In this document: positions 1-11,209 of the stretch, in pieces
Position numbering within the stretch: the stretch's first letter is position 1
Layout: every line of letters begins with the position of its first letter
Assembly: GCA_019096065.1 (NCBI GenBank)
Contig: JAGUCH010000008.1
Coordinates: forward strand, 2,795,001-2,859,000
Length of the DNA: 64,000 nucleotides
Source of the DNA: Paracyclopina nana
Taxonomy: Eukaryota > Arthropoda > Copepoda > Cyclopoida > Cyclopettidae
Direction: 5' to 3'
Notes under the pieces: model-generated
What the model was told of the DNA's origin: nothing
Databases searched by the model: none
Seen by the model: only the letters and a program-made list of their open reading frames with translations
Translations under genes and position numbers: made by a program

Positions 1-2261
1 GGTGCCACTTTGAGGGGGATGTCTGCGTGTCCGATCTTCTTCTTCTCGCTCAGCCCTGCTCTTGGCTACCTCCAGGCGAACCTGGGCGTCCAGGGCGCTT
101 CTCATGATCGTGTCATCTTCTGCAGGTGGTCTCGTTCCGGCGTCGACAAGAAATTCCCTCGCTCTCATGTAACCATCGATAAGACCAGTAAAAGTGTGCA
201 GCTTGGTGAACAGACTAGCAAAGGAGCTCCTTTGAGCGAGAGCTCCCTCTGTCATTTGTATGCCTTCCTTCAATAATGACAACGCGTTGGCATACATCAT
301 AGCTGCTTCCATAAAGGCTGCCCTGGAATTCTCGCTTATAACAGAGGGGGCAGCTGAGGTTCTTTTCGGGTTGCTCTGATGGTTGGAGGTGGCTCTGAGC
401 TGCCTTTCAGGGTCTTGGAAATCTGGAGGTGGTAGCGAAAGCCCAACCTGGTTGGGTGGCCTTATTCCGTCTCGCAACCTCCTTTGGTGCCCTTTCAACT
501 CGTTGTCAATTTGATTCTTCCTGGCTTTCGGCAGATCATTCAACCACCTTCTGGTCAATGGAAAATGGGACTGCACTTGGTCCAATAAATAGACTTCCAT
601 TGATTCTCTTCTGAGGAGCCTGGCTCCTCGGTTGCCGCCAAGAAATTCCACTATATAGTCGCCTGTTAGGTTTCCTCTGGCGTCCCAGTCCTTTGGCAGA
701 TTAGTTCCAATCGTATAGTTGCCTGTTTCTCGCTGCGCCTTTTCTATGTCGGCTACAGCCATGCCACCATAAGTCACCTCTCTTCTAGGGGTGATTGGTT
801 CTCTTCCAATTTCTTCACCACTATTCAGAGCCTGAGGAGACGATGGGCCTTCCCGTGCATGGGCTTCCGCCGTGGGCGGAGCTTGATCGTCGGACGGAAT
901 CTGTATTGGTGGACCGTGGGACGCGGCTGATTGGTCAGCCTGCGAGCTAGGCGTGGCTGACAGATTGCCAGGTTGCTGCTGCATGCCTTGCGAGCTGCCT
1001 CTGGAACCTCCGCTTCGGTTCATGTTCAACCTCTCATTGGAATGTTGATTTCGGAAGGTGATCAAATCTTCGACGGAGAAGAGGAGCCGCTGTATTGCGT
1101 TGTAGCAACGAGAGAAGTTGGTCTGCAGCGTGACTGAAGGTTCGATCTGAGCCTCTTGCACTGATCGATTGTATTCCAGCCTGGCTGCGTTGTAGCGTTG
1201 CAAATAGACTTGTAAAGTTTCCTTCACTATCTGCAATTCTTCCGAAGTTGCCCTTCTGTCTGATTCCAGCAAACTCTTCCTGGTAGTGGAGACATATGGA
1301 GTGGTCTCCTTGAACATGTTGTGGATCCTGGCAGCCAATCTGTCCGCATTCAGTTCGGCTTCTCTCATCTTAGACAGATCCTGCGCAGACTTCTTGGCAG
1401 CGTGAGGCCTGCTTCTCGTTCCGGTGGGAACATAGGCAGGTTCTGAGGCAGCTTCTCCTCTAATTCTGGAGTTCCCTGGAGGCGCGTCTTGGCGTCGATC
1501 TCTCATCCTGGGCGATGGCTGTGGCGCCGGTCCTTGATCCTGATCAGCGCGATTGTTGGACCTTTTTCCTCGGCCTTTGCCTTTGCCCCTGCCCCTGTTC
1601 ATGGGTGGTGGATTTGTTTCGAGTCCTTCTTGTTCAGACGGGCTTGAGGTGGCCATGGGCCCCCCCAATTGAGCAGGCTCGCCTCCTGATGCGTAAGTAG
1701 GTTCTATGGGCAATGGTGGTCCACTTGCAGCGCCCGAGGTGTATGACCCATCCAGATTCGCTGGCGCGTAAGGTCCTCTCGCCAAGCCTGAAGAACTTGC
1801 TTGGTCTTGGTTACCACGGCCCTGGCTCGTACCCGGTCTTGGATTAGGACTAGCTTGGCTAGATATTGGAGGGGGTGGAGCCTGCCTTACTGGAGTGATG
1901 GGTTGTTGCATGTTGTTTCCTGGAGGTGTTCGTTGCATGATGAGACCTCCCGAATTTGATGACAACTGCAGCAATTCAACCTCAGGACGATATGGACCGA
2001 CTTCTGGAACTAGGCCGTCGATAGGGTCGGATCCTTCCAAAATGAACTGGTGAAAATCCTCCACGCTCTGAATTCCTACAGAGCTCGACGACGAGAGATT
2101 TGACGGAGTCGTGGAACGGGCGTGGATGGCTGCAAGCCTTGCTTGTCTCAAGGGCGAGAGTTCAAGGTTTGGATTTCCCAGTCCAGCTTCCGGTGGTTGT
2201 CCTCTGACACGCCTACTGACTCTAGTCGGCCTACTCTCGATCTGCCTGGCAGATTCGCTCA
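1..2261 (-). CDS. Gag-like polyprotein N-terminus, partial
   Basis: An uninterrupted minus-strand frame starts at an ATG 49 bases after the PBS and stays open for about 753 codons to the window edge. The protein begins MSESARQIESRPTRVSR. It is rich in Pro, Ser, Gln and Arg in its first third, including a basic GRGKGKGRGK stretch near residue 215. A long charged helical region follows and could mediate multimerisation. No zinc knuckle, protease or RT motif is reached. Position after LTR and PBS, length and composition fit a Gag; that role is inferred. The intact frame suggests a recent insertion. Confidence 0.8.
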
Positions 2262-2309
2262 TGAATCCTCACAGCTAGTCTCAGATTTGTCGGGGTCTTC
2301 CTCAAAAGA

Positions 2310-2327
2310 GCCCCACGTTGGGCGCCA
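2310..2327 (-). other. Primer-binding site for tRNA-Lys(CTT)
   Basis: The minus strand reads TGGCGCCCAACGTGGGGC, the complement of the acceptor and T-arm end of eukaryotic tRNA-Lys(CTT) including CCA. It sets the direction of the element and the start of minus-strand DNA synthesis. Confidence 0.93.
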
Positions 2328-2331
2328 AAAA

Positions 2332-2902
2332 TGTTGTAGTCACCCTCTGGAATATGCCCAGGCAGAGCGAACTCTTGGAGCTCGTGAGGATGACCGGCAA
2401 CGTATGTGAAATCTCCTCCAACCAAAGTCAGGTGAGGAGACCCAAAAGAGGATTCTGAGAGAAGAACAGCCTGGCTGACAGCACTGATGATCCACAAGAT
2501 CAGCAAGATCAAGATGAATGGATATCCAGGATAAGAAGACACTGATGGTGCTTCAGTCCCAGTAGTGCTGCATAAAGATGCTCTAATAAAGACTACCAAG
2601 TAAAATATGAGACTGTCTCACTCAATTGCTTTGCAATCTAAGCTAAGGGAGCCTTGCTCCAGACTTCTACTAAGACAATGATCAATCCTGACAAAGACAA
2701 GTACTTCCAAAGACTATAGACCACACACACATAATATAAAACACATAGTATCACAAAATAAAAGGACTACTCTTAAAAGAGAGTCAAACAAGTAAATCAA
2801 TCAAGGGAACATAGTTCTATTCTTTGCAAAATTCTTTCTCACACTGATTCTTACAAAAAAGATGGAAGTGGCGCTGAGCAGTGGACGGCTTCTTCTCAAC
2901 AC
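2332..2902 (-). repeat. 5' LTR of the retrotransposon
   Basis: The LTR has matching TGTTG...CAACA termini (plus-strand TGTTG at 2332-2336, CAACA at 2898-2902), giving about 571 bp. The inner edge is certain because it lies four bases from the PBS. The outer edge is inferred from the inverted terminal match; a shorter alternative ends at ACA near 2855. The second LTR and the target duplication lie outside the window. Confidence 0.7.
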
Positions 2903-2942
2903 GGCCGAGCGCAAGTGCGCGCGCAGCGCACCTGCCAGGCAG

Positions 2943-3951
2943 GGCCGGAACATCACCAATGATGCCCTAACTGCATATGTGTCGAAAAATGAGTACGACC
3001 GAATTGCTGTCAAAGTCAACGTTTCGTTGCTTGGACTGCTCACGAGTGAAGTTGCTCCAATGGAAAATGTCTCCTACTCTGAAGAGTTCATCTACACAAT
3101 TTACAATGGAAAGTGCAAGCTTTTCATAGTTCACGATGAGCTGCCAGTGAAGCAATATTTGACATTTCATTATCCTAGGCACGAGCCTTATCAAATGTTT
3201 ATACTGCAACCTCATGAAAAGTTTTTCATGATTTGGCAGCAGTGGATTTACAGCATTGTGCCCAACATAGAGATTCGAACTCATGACATAGACATTGAAA
3301 TCAATAGGTGATTTTGGCCTTTTGGCCTCAATGTGCTCCTTAAAATATTGAATCCGTTTTTTGAAGGATCCGGAGAGTGTTATTTTCCAAGCCGAATAGA
3401 AAATGCTCAAATGGTGTGCGAATGACTGATTTCGTGGGGTGTTTAAAGCAAGAATTGCTGCACGATTTCCATTTCTTCAATTTTGACTGCGTGCCAATTC
3501 ACTTAAAAGAAAATTTAGATTTTAGAGGGAACATACGCGATTGCAACGAAAATGACCCTGCAATGCATGGATTCTCTCAATTGGCCACCGAGAAATTAAG
3601 TAGCTATGTCAACTGGAACTCGAGCATGAAATGCTCCATGCCATGTGAATTGAACGCATTTTCAGCAGAGTCGATTAAACTACAAAACCTTGGTAATGCT
3701 ATAGCATAATTTTCTCCATATTTTTCATGCATTCTACTTGTGCTGACATAACAGAGAGGCAAATTCCCTTGACTAATGGGCTCATATACGTGTGCTATTC
3801 CACTCATTTGATCAAGGCTTATTCCGAGTATTACATTTACGACTTCACTGCCATGGTGGCTTCAATTGGAGGAGGATTGGGCATGTTCCTTGGCGTCTCT
3901 TGCCTTGGCATGACATCCTATGTGTTCAAAATGATTTTCAAGTCCGAATAA
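2943..3951 (+). CDS. DEG/ENaC (pickpocket-like) sodium channel subunit, 5' incomplete
   Basis: Exons are 2943-3307, 3367-3692 and 3755-3951, with consistent phases (2, then 1). The protein covers the extracellular Cys-rich domain, with a CSMPC motif typical of the distal ectodomain. A second transmembrane segment follows, with an IGGGLGMFLGVSCLGM stretch in which GVS matches the family G-x-S selectivity filter. DEG/ENaC subunits form trimeric Na+ channels. The N-terminus, first membrane segment and usual TICN motif are absent. They either lie beyond the retrotransposon or were lost. An acceptor-like CAG precedes 2943. Further spliceable sequence exists at 3975-4247, but it is not needed because the frame stops after TM2. 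Confidence 0.85.
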
Positions 3952-4378
3952 ATGCACCTCATTATTATTTCCAGGCATAATTTTGCAAATCATTCTGACA
4001 AAAGATGGCACCTATCATGAAGAACAATTCCCCTCTATTAAGCACAGGCAGCAAAAACGTGAATCTCGAGAGGAGAGGAAGCAGAGGAAATATAGATACC
4101 TCTATCAGGTAGGGAAAAAAACACACCTTAGCATCAACAATATTTTTCATTCTCTATTAATCCAGGTGAGGACTTGCCATGGAGATGTGATTTCCCAGCC
4201 AATATCCAACAAGTACGTGACTCAAATCGACGAATCTCAAGCTTGACACAAGATACTAATTTCGTGCAATTTTTGAATGCAAATTCAAAACCAAACCACT
4301 TTATGAGCTAAAACAAAAGTATTCGTGCTGCTTTTGCCCAATAAATTCAGCTAAAAATGGCTTTGGGGTGTATTTCTT

Positions 4379-5506
4379 TTAAAAGAGATGCCTCATGGAC
4401 TCACATGGAATCCTTGCCACCAAGTGATCCTCGAGTGGGACAAAAATTGCACTCAGAACCACCAAAGCTCCTCCTCCAATCGTAATGGCATCAGGGATCA
4501 TTCCGAGCGCTATAGATTGGACGATATAGGCAAATATGACTTCTTGGGATCGCAGGACCGAGGCCACTGGCGGGGAGATCATCTGGTAGCTCTGGATGGC
4601 CATAAAGACGGCTGAAAGGCCCATGAAGGCCAGCAGGAATATCTTGCCAAACTCTGCATGCGTGATGTCGTGGAAGATTTTGCTGTTCGTGTCAAAGCTG
4701 AACATGACAAAGACGTTGAACAGTCCTCCAATGCCACCATAGAAGATGATGACATTTTTGTTGAACTCCTTGAGGTAGTTGACCGCAACTGTCAATCCGG
4801 CTCCGCACATGGCAGCTCCGAGGCCAGCCATGACTCCGAAAAAGTAGGTGGTGTCCCTGAGCGGTGCACCTACTTTGGAAGCAGGTGCTGGGAATACCGA
4901 AGGTGGCCTGATGACCATGAGGATACCGGTGATGAGGCAGAGGCCAATAAGGACCTTGTAGATGCGGAGCTTGTGGCCCAGAAACAAGGCGGAAAAAGCC
5001 AGGGTAAAAAGCGGAGCTGAGTAGACCATGCACAGTGCATCTCCCATGGGAATCAGCGTTACAGCCACAAACGCGCTAATCATGACACAGCCAGCGCAAA
5101 AGCCCTGAAAAAAGGATCAATATTCTTATAATATCAAGTTCTCAAAATATTATTGGTGGCTTACTTGAAAAAGGAGCAAGAAACACTTGACGTTGAACTC
5201 GTGCTCTTCCTCGTATTGGTCTCGTCTGGGCCAAAACTGATGGCCGTTGATTCTTGCCACCAGACCAAAGACAAGTATTTGCCCAAGCGTTCGTACAAGG
5301 AGAACGTCAGTGAAATCCATGCGGAACTGCTTGATGAAGAAGTTGTAAATGGTGTACGTGAGGCTGGCGCCAAGGGCCAAGCATCCTCCCCAAAACTTTC
5401 GCCTCCAAGCATTTGGTGGCTGAATTTCATTGTCAACTGAGATTGGCAGCAATGGAGTCGTCTCTTCAATGACAATGGCACCGTTATTCAATACCCTCAT
5501 GGTCAT
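4379..5506 (-). CDS. SLC35G-like EamA/DMT-family membrane transporter
   Basis: There are two exons, 5506-5165 and 5104-4379, joined in phase 0 with a GTAAGC donor and TTTTCAG acceptor, giving about 355 residues. The N-terminal 35 residues are cytosolic and contain TTPLLP. About ten hydrophobic helices follow in two EamA repeats, beginning around FWGGCLALGASLTYTIYNF and MISAFVAVTLIPMGDALCMV. The second repeat contains PPVASVLRSQEVIFAY, the proline/serine pattern of the SLC35G (TMEM20/TMEM22) group of drug/metabolite transporters. The substrate is unknown. The start at 5506 follows an in-frame TGA 24 bases upstream, so a non-coding upstream exon is likely. Confidence 0.88.
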
Positions 5507-7177
5507 CTTGGAAAACTGGCCAAGGGCTCAGCTCTACAAGCAATTATTATGAGCAGCTCAATTACGCTCGGAACATTCCTGCTGGAAATCACGCAACCCA
5601 TGCTGCAAACTGGAGTGTAATTTTCGGTACATTCAAACACAGCTTGTGGCAATAAGACGACGACAGACAACATTCCCTGCTGTGCCAAGAAAAATTGGAA
5701 GCAATTTAGCGCAGGAAAAAATCCTCGTTGTTTTTGACAAAGCGCAAAAAACGGTAAAGATAAAATGGGATATTTTTCATCGTTTTTGCCCAGCAAGGAC
5801 ACACAGAACTGTATAAGGAATGGCGCTATAGTATATTTTGCCCCCAAAAAAAGGCCCACCGAGCAAATCCATACTTTGTGGTCTTTTTCACTCCAAGATG
5901 ACACATGGCTTTTTCAATCTCGTGAAAATCCCCCTAGCTTGGCCATTCTAGCTATGCATGGTATATAGACGTTTTCCGTCAACCATTAAATCAATTTCCA
6001 TAATACGAAGCACATGATAGCAGTAGTGGTGCATCATGCAGCTCTGAGTATAACTTTTTTAGTTGATAAAGCATTCGTTTGCGATCTGCTTCGCTCCAAG
6101 CGCAAGCCATGCGTGAGCCTGAGCTGTCCGCATTTTGGTATAGTATAGTATACACATACACATAAATACGTATATAAGCTAGAAAATAATACATTGTTAT
6201 GTAGCCACTACTGTACTACGCTCTCCTGACATTCATCTACCACAGATACCGTACGCGCACTATTTCAAGTCAACTCAAAATTAAGCTCACTCGATATTAA
6301 CCGTAAAAACGCGCTATAGGGCTTGAGTAGAATTCCTATTTTTATCTGGATTGCTTGCATAGCTCAAATCGGAAGTATTTTATTAAAGCTCGCTCAAAAT
6401 TAAACTCAGAATTGGTGGTATACAAAAATTCAAGTGAGTACGGTAAACGTTCTATAATAGCCTGGATTTACAAAAACTACTGTTTTAAACTCTGCACTGG
6501 CTGATAAGAGCGCAATATACGTACCCACGTGGTAACTTCTTTTTTGGTGTGGTTTTTTTCTGCGCCAGCTCAAGGATTTACCCACAGAGCCTCGAGTGTC
6601 ATTCTAGTGAGACTGTTTGCTGGCCCTTAGCGAACACCCATTACTGCACACTACATGCGGTGTGTGCAGGATATGCTTTCTAAAAACAAGAAAAAAAAAT
6701 GTGGCTGCACTGCAAAAGATGTCATGGTTTGTCATTTAGCAGCCCATGAACACAATTTAGTCATGCTGGTAGCTAAAAAAAATTAGGGGAAAAAGCTGGC
6801 ACAAAAGCACAAGTGACAGCCCACACATTCAGCACATTTGACGATAAATAGCAGTGGAGCTGTAAATTCTTTTAGAAATTCAGTCTGCGTATGGTGCAGC
6901 AAAAATAAATTGCGGTGAATATTCTGGTTGTATTTTTTGTGCACACTCTTGATGTTTAATGTGGCTTGGGATTTGTCTCAAAAGCCATTAGGCGGCTGTA
7001 TTGACATAATACATTGCTATGCATTACAGTAATGATCACCGAAATTAGTTTATGGTCAAATACTGCTACGACCAGTGCTTGGCTACATAAAAGCATAAAT
7101 GCATATTACATTGGTCCACTCGAGGAGCTTGATGATTGATGCAAACATGGAGCCAATCCTGGAGAAATGATGCCTAC
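5507..7177. other. Intergenic, no supported gene
   Basis: Reading frames here are short and lack splice-site support. The sequence is AT-rich with local TA-rich stretches near 6140-6180. It presumably contains the promoter of the SLC35G-like gene. I see no clear repeat structure. Confidence 0.5.
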
Positions 7178-7293
7178 CTTTTCTTGCTTCCAGGGCATGA
7201 AAGGAACGTCGAAGTCGTAGTGGAGGCTCATTTTTGCCTCTTCTTCTTTGTCACTGAGCCGGAGATTATGAAAGTCCTTGAAAAATGATGCCA
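7178..7293 (-). CDS. Isolated putative coding exon, gene unknown
   Basis: The minus-strand segment is bounded by a GCAG acceptor and a GTAGGC donor. It encodes an open, charged peptide (SFFKDFHNLRLSDKEEEAK, then MSLHYDFDVPFMPWKQEK) with entry phase 1 and exit phase 0. I cannot join it to the neighbouring SLC35G-like gene or any other gene. It could be an exon of a gene with large introns or a chance frame. Confidence 0.35.
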
Positions 7294-8364
7294 CTGCCAG
7301 CATCAATCTCCCTCCCAAAGATGCACAGCTACTATGCTACACTATATTTCGCATGCTAAAAGGTTTTCACAAGGGGAAAAACTCTCCGCTAGTTGTTTTA
7401 CGCGAGACTACTTTTTTGTTACATATGCCAATGTAAAAACGAGAGAAAAAGCCTAGCAGCTTTCACGAAAGTTTGACTTTCTGTTGTCATATACAAAAAT
7501 CTGCAGGATGAACTGACAATCATAAAAAAATCGTATTTACATTCATTTTTGAGCCCAAAATTTCAATTAAGGATATATGTGTAGTTTTTACATATTCTGC
7601 TGAAAAAACTTGTATAGCTTCCCTTTGTTGTGAGTGGAGGTGTCTGACTTGCACCAATATTGTGTAGTAAATGCTCATCACCAACTTTTGTGTCTCTTTA
7701 TATCTTGAAGTTTTTGCTGTAGTATGGCCCCAGACATGTGCATTGTAATATGTGAGCCAGCCATGTTCTCTTTTCAATTTTCATGCATTTTGACATGGCT
7801 TCTACGATGGGTTATCAGATTCTGTATAAGCATTTTGTCAGCAGCTACAGATTTTTTGGCAAATATTTGTGCTGTGATTTTCACCACCACTGCCAAAATG
7901 CTAAGCCTGGCTAACTCCAATTTGATAGGTTTCTCTTGCAAGAAGCGGCCATTGGGCTGCTTTTAGGCAATTGTTGCGGGATTTCAGGATTATTTTAATG
8001 GCTGCGCAGCCATCATGTTAAAACGGGCAATGTCCCTTGTATTCGTGTTCAGCAGCAGTGATGTCATAAAAAAGTAGTATTTTGATAATGTTTTTGAAAC
8101 TAAGCCACATTTCCTCCTTGGGAAGACTCAGGCCATTGAGGACGAATTTGCGGCCTTTTTCCTCGCAAAATCCTACCAATTATATAGTAGTGGGACGACA
8201 TGTGAAATCTATGGATTTTGGCTGCGGCCATAATAAGATGCCCAATCTGATTTAGCGAATCTGTGCTCATCCTTGGGTGAAAAAGCACTCGCCATTTTTG
8301 AAATGAGTGAGCAAAAGAGTACAATTTACTATTGTCATTTTGCCAGCTTGCAAAAAAAGCAGAA
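7294..8364. other. Intergenic, no supported gene
   Basis: Only short frames without splice-site support are present, and no repeat or RNA gene is recognised. Confidence 0.5.
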
Positions 8365-9335
8365 AAAAACGGGGAAACATTTTATCTCCGAAAATCTAGT
8401 TGTAAAATCTCCGAAAAGTTGAGTAGTTTTATCTCCGAAAAGTTGAGTGGCACTATGTCCGACCAATTATTCACAGTTGTAAAATGTCCGAACTCGCCTA
8501 GTTGTACTATCTCCGAAATGTTTTGCCTAGTTGTACTACCTCCGAAATAATTTGTTCAGTAGTAAAATGTCCGAACCCTTCTAGTTGTATTATCTCCGAA
8601 TTGATTTCACCAGATATGCCTTTTATGGGGTTAAATCTATTTCAAAAACTTTATTAAAAATAACTTTTGCCAACAAATCACATCCTGTCCTTGATAGATG
8701 AATACCATCCTTAAACAAGCTTTCTCTCTCAAACAAATCATAAACTGGGATGAAGAAGACATCAAAAAATTGTCTGCATTTATGTTGGAGTCCTTCACAA
8801 GTCAACTAAAATATAGGATAAGTGTATGAGATATATCTGATTTTTTTTATCATTACCTTTCGTTGCTTCTGTGAAGTGGATTCAAAATGAGGACATGGCA
8901 GGAGCCCAACTACAGCTATTTTACACCTAAAATATTTAAATTAATAATTAAACTTAAATTACTTTTAATGTTAAATAAGGTAACCTTTCAAGCATTGAAG
9001 CATGCTCTACTGTTCATATGACGGGCAGGCTTAATGGCTGAATTTGGAAAAATTGAGAAAACAAAATTAGGTGAGAGTTGATAGACCAGGTTGATTAGGT
9101 CCTTCTCATGTGCAGACCAAAGCTGTGAGCTACAGGAAATATTTTCGGAGCAAATACAACTAGGCAGATAATTTCGAACAAAGTACAACTAGATTTTTCG
9201 AAGATAGTACAACTAGATAGATTTGGTCGGAGATAGTACACTACCTGTCACCAAAAATGAGTCGGACTAAAAACAACTAGGCAAATCTTTTCGATTAAAG
9301 TACATCTATACCGCAAATTTTCGGACTAAATGATG
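8365..9335. mobile_element. Composite repeat element: inverted arrays flanking an SGNH-hydrolase fragment
   Basis: From 8377 to 8605 a degenerate unit, approximately CTAGTTGTACTATCTCCGAA, recurs about eight times at roughly 25-37 bp spacing. From 9137 to 9334 the same unit recurs about seven times in reverse complement. The two arrays face each other around a ~530-bp core. Multiple inverted subterminal repeats like these are known at the ends of some DNA transposons. The core carries SGNH-hydrolase-like coding remnants on the minus strand. No transposase is present, so the element would be non-autonomous or decayed. Confidence 0.6.
8623..9110 (-). pseudogene. SGNH/GDSL-hydrolase-like remnant inside the repeat element
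   Basis: Minus-strand pieces resemble an SGNH hydrolase in order. First comes HEKDLINLVYQLSPNFVFSI, then KIAVVGLLPCPHF (about 8880-8930). After an apparent intron there is a C-terminal piece (8805-8623) with FKDGIHLSRTGCDLLAKVIF. DGIHLS matches the family's catalytic Asp-x-x-His block. The N-terminal GDS block with the catalytic serine is not visible. SGNH domains occur in several eukaryotic mobile elements. I read this as a truncated, probably inactive cargo or element-encoded gene. Confidence 0.5.
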
Positions 9336-10114
9336 GCACCCAAAAAAACTCATTGACCATGTTTCAGAAAATATCCATTTCATCTTATTTAAAACTTTGG
9401 TTATTTTATGTGGGGAAAAGGGATTTCCCCATCAATTCATTGAAGGTTTTTTCTTTTTCAGAAGTGACGAAATTCCATTAGGAATGAGCATGAGAAAGAA
9501 TGCAAGCGACTCTGAAAGATGTACGGAAAAGCGGCCATTCCGTACTGAGTAACTTTAGCCAAAAGAAGAGGTTTTCTTCAGTAAATCTGTGTGCAAGCTT
9601 CTTAATCAAACGTGAGAGGAAATCGCTTTCATTTGCATTCAAATTGACTTGTGCCCGCACATTAGAGTGAGGCTAGATTATTCCGAAACCTCCTGAGCAT
9701 TTTTTTAATTCTGTAGCCACAAATACAGCATCATGCAGCTGTATTTTGTTCGGTGTACTCTAGTACATTTTGTATCATTTCCGAGATACAGACGCGTTGT
9801 AAAATGGATCTTCCACACTCGGTTCCTTGTAAAAATTGCTGCGCATGGAGAAGCTGGAGCATTTCCATGCCTCAAAAAAGGCAATGTAAAATGCATAGCG
9901 TGATTTTCTGCCCAAAAATGTACTCGTGTTAATACTGCGGCATGCTTCCACTCTCACGTGGAGCAATTTTGAATGAAAACTTGGAGTGATATCAGGTCCC
10001 CAAAAGAAAACCATGGCGCCGTGAGAACCAACTACTCCATATAAAGTAGCAGCTACCCATGGAATTCAAGCTCGGCTTCGACGCTCGAATTGAGCTTTCT
10101 TCTTCTTCCTGCAG
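9336..10114. other. Intergenic, no supported gene
   Basis: Short frames only. The stretch 9700-10080 has no splice-bounded coding segment that I can support. Confidence 0.45.
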
Positions 10115-10189
10115 GCATCCCACCAATGCATCGCGGAGAGCTCTTGCAAACACCAGAAATACCACCACGCAAGGATCGTGAAATGGGGT
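10115..10189 (+). other. Putative exon with clean splice sites upstream of the calmodulin-like gene
   Basis: A pyrimidine-rich TTCTTCTTCCTGCAG acceptor and a GTGAGT donor bound 75 bases that are open in at least two frames (for example IPPMHRGELLQTPEIPPRKD). It could be a 5' untranslated exon of the calmodulin-like gene that starts at 11210, or part of an unrecognised gene. Confidence 0.35.
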
Positions 10190-10649
10190 GAGTCAATGTC
10201 TTTCACAGCCTTGGCTGCATTAAAAGGACTTTACGCTCTTGCATTGTTGTCTCTTGGCCTTTTTTAAAGCTATTACGTAAATGTTGTAGTGAGTCCATAT
10301 GTAGTTGGCACAGCCATATTCACACTTGGCTTGGTCTCTCCCTTTCAATGAAAAAATACAATGGATGACCTACAATAAGTAAAGCAATCTTATCTTGGCA
10401 TCTGGTCTAGGGGTACAAAAAGTGTCATCAATCAAATGCAATAAGTAAAAAGATTCCCTTGCAGTCCTGTCCTCATTCAGAAACTTTGACAAAAAATCGT
10501 GTGCGCTTTGAGTTTGGCAGTAAAAGATGGTTGCTTTATTATTGATGGCTCATTGCAAAAGATGGCGTTGCTGCTTTATTAAAGCTCAGGTAAAAAGTGT
10601 TACCAGATGCACCAGTAATATTTTCATAAAGAGAACCTTATATGGTAAA

Positions 10650-10775
10650 ATTAAGCAATTTATTCGCGGTATTTTGCGTATTGCGCCATTCCACCGTGAA
10701 AAACGCCAAAAACCATTAATAGATTAAAATTGCACATCTGGTGCTTTTTCACCTTCGATGGTGGCGCCATCTAAA
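10650..10775 (-). repeat. Dispersed GATGGCGCCA/CATCTAGCGG repeat, divergent copy
   Basis: In reverse complement this segment carries GATGGCGCCACCAT, a CACCAGAtg block, TTTTTGGCGTTTTTCAC and AATGGCG in the order seen in the better copies (for example 57628-57793). Confidence 0.55.
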
Positions 10776-11209
10776 GTCATTGCGATAAAGGTCTTAAGCC
10801 GTTACATATACAGTCGGCATTTTTGTGGGGGAGTAGAAGACTCTTTTTTATGCTCCTTGGCCATTCGTAGTCGCTCACATCGCGATACAGTTTTGGCAAT
10901 TGGGAAGTCTTCGCCGACGACTCGCCCAGTGCTGAACATCCAACAAAGAACCATTTTGTTCCACGCCACAAAAATCTTACAATTTATGGTAATTCTCGCC
11001 TAGCTCTGTACCGACTTTCACCACTGCAAACACACCCACGAGAATTTCATCCTTTTCAGCAAAAAGTCACCGCAAAAAAGTGATGCTACGCTACATAGTA
11101 TATAACTCGATAAATTATTCTGAGCCATTTCAGGGATCCCGACCATGAAATCATAGGAGAAAATATCAGGTTGACTGCGATACTTTGCTGATTGCTTTTG
11201 GGACGGAAA

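Larger units (their letters stand above)
1..2902 (-). mobile_element. LTR retrotransposon, 5' end (LTR, PBS and gag-like frame), cut by window edge
   Basis: Read on the minus strand, the order is LTR (2902 to 2332), primer-binding site (2327 to 2310) and a long open frame running off the window start. This is the 5' layout of an LTR retrotransposon. The PBS is an 18-base perfect complement of the 3' end of tRNA-Lys(CTT) plus CCA. No protease, reverse transcriptase or integrase is visible because the element continues beyond base 1. BEL/Pao or Gypsy membership cannot be decided from this part. The outer edge of the LTR abuts the first visible exon of a DEG/ENaC gene. Confidence 0.87.

Noticed and set aside
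2862-2942. ATG at 2862 as the start of the DEG/ENaC protein
   Set aside because: It lies inside the probable LTR, adds no membrane segment, and a splice acceptor at 2941-2942 better explains the exon edge.
5503-5904. Minus-strand 133-codon frame upstream of the SLC35G-like gene
   Set aside because: No conserved motif, and it overlaps the SLC35G-like start in another frame; treated as 5' flank.
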